From assembly GCA_954871525.1 (NCBI GenBank), contig OX940864.1:5326001-5390000 (forward strand): a stretch of DNA of 64,000 nt, written 5' to 3'. Shown here in pieces: positions 63,572 through 64,000 of the stretch. This DNA comes from Parietaria judaica (taxonomy: Eukaryota > Streptophyta > Magnoliopsida > Rosales > Urticaceae). A program made the translations under genes and the position numbers. Positions within the stretch are counted from its first letter, which is position 1, and every line of letters starts with the position of its first letter. The notes beneath the pieces are model-generated. The model made no database searches, was not told the origin of the DNA, and saw nothing but the letters and a program-made list of their open reading frames with translations.

Positions 63572-64000
63572 GTATCTTTTACACCGTAGCCATAGTCACA
63601 TACTCACTTCATAACCATCTAATATGACTTGTCTTTCTTCTGATGATTTGAGTGTTACAGGAAACCTAGCAAAAAAATAAAGAGTGTATTAGACGCATCA
63701 TATAACAACCTACTTTATTGACTCATCTCAATATTTAATATTTATATACTTTCGCTTGGATTTTATGTGTGTATATATATTTTATAAGTAATGTATGTAT
63801 ATCACTATATATGTATACCTTCTAGCTAATACAAATTCGACCGTTGAATATTACCGGATAAAGACATTCAATGGTAAACTTTACCTCATTTTATGATATT
63901 TTGACCTCAAATTTTTTATAAATTGGAAAATAAGATTTTGAGATATGTTAAGACAAAATTACCCTCCATAGAAATCCCTTAATAGTTTTTCCGGACTTCC
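63572..64000. other. AT-rich flank, no gene seen
   Basis: The sequence right of the hAT insertion contains no reading frame or RNA gene that I can recognise and continues past the window. Confidence 0.5.

Overview
The window is nuclear DNA of a eudicot plant. The evidence is AT-rich intergenic sequence, GT-AG introns in every recognised gene, plastid-targeted proteins with close Arabidopsis counterparts (PLIP1, WTF1, TROL), an ABA receptor, a miR477-type microRNA pair (a family of seed plants) and dense plant DNA transposons. The species is not identifiable from the sequence alone.

Layout. 1-16340: an AT-rich satellite of about 174 bp monomers arranged in higher-order repeats (1196, 2928 and 1736 bp), open to the left and ending abruptly at 16340. 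16341-17898: a hAT/Mutator-size MITE with intact target duplication, then the 3' flank of the first gene. 17899-21675 (-): five-exon plastid phospholipase PLIP1. 21676-38007: about 16 kb without a recognised intact gene, holding SSRs, a decayed GC-rich coding fragment, a GC-ended hAT-type element (26189-27054), a Pack-MULE-like element with captured gene pieces (30149-31561), a foldback element (32082-32529), a Harbinger-like element (35454-36087) and a TCGCGAC-rich hAT MITE (36271-36575). 38008-39338 (+): three-exon PYL8/PYL9-type ABA receptor. 39339-49193: repeats, a probable solo LTR, an ACACGA-rich element and two MIR477-like hairpins on the minus strand. 49194-50768 (-): intronless WTF1, divergent from 51825-54408 (+), an eight-exon CHID1-like GH18 protein. 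55794-59349 (+): eight-exon TROL. 59892-63563: a complete-ended hAT transposon with a broken transposase gene. The rest is AT-rich flank.

Three of the five genes act in chloroplasts (PLIP1 lipid remodelling, WTF1 group II intron splicing, TROL anchoring of ferredoxin-NADP reductase), but they are independent transcription units. The most distinctive material is the mobile and repeat fraction: the hAT element at 59892 and the 305 bp MITE at 36271 share ends and a subterminal TCGCGAC motif and look like one family; the Pack-MULE-like element carries an LRR-kinase-like N terminus plus a doubled Argonaute-like motif; the satellite keeps perfect palindromes of several lengths at one site; and the two miR477-like hairpins lie 4.3 kb apart.
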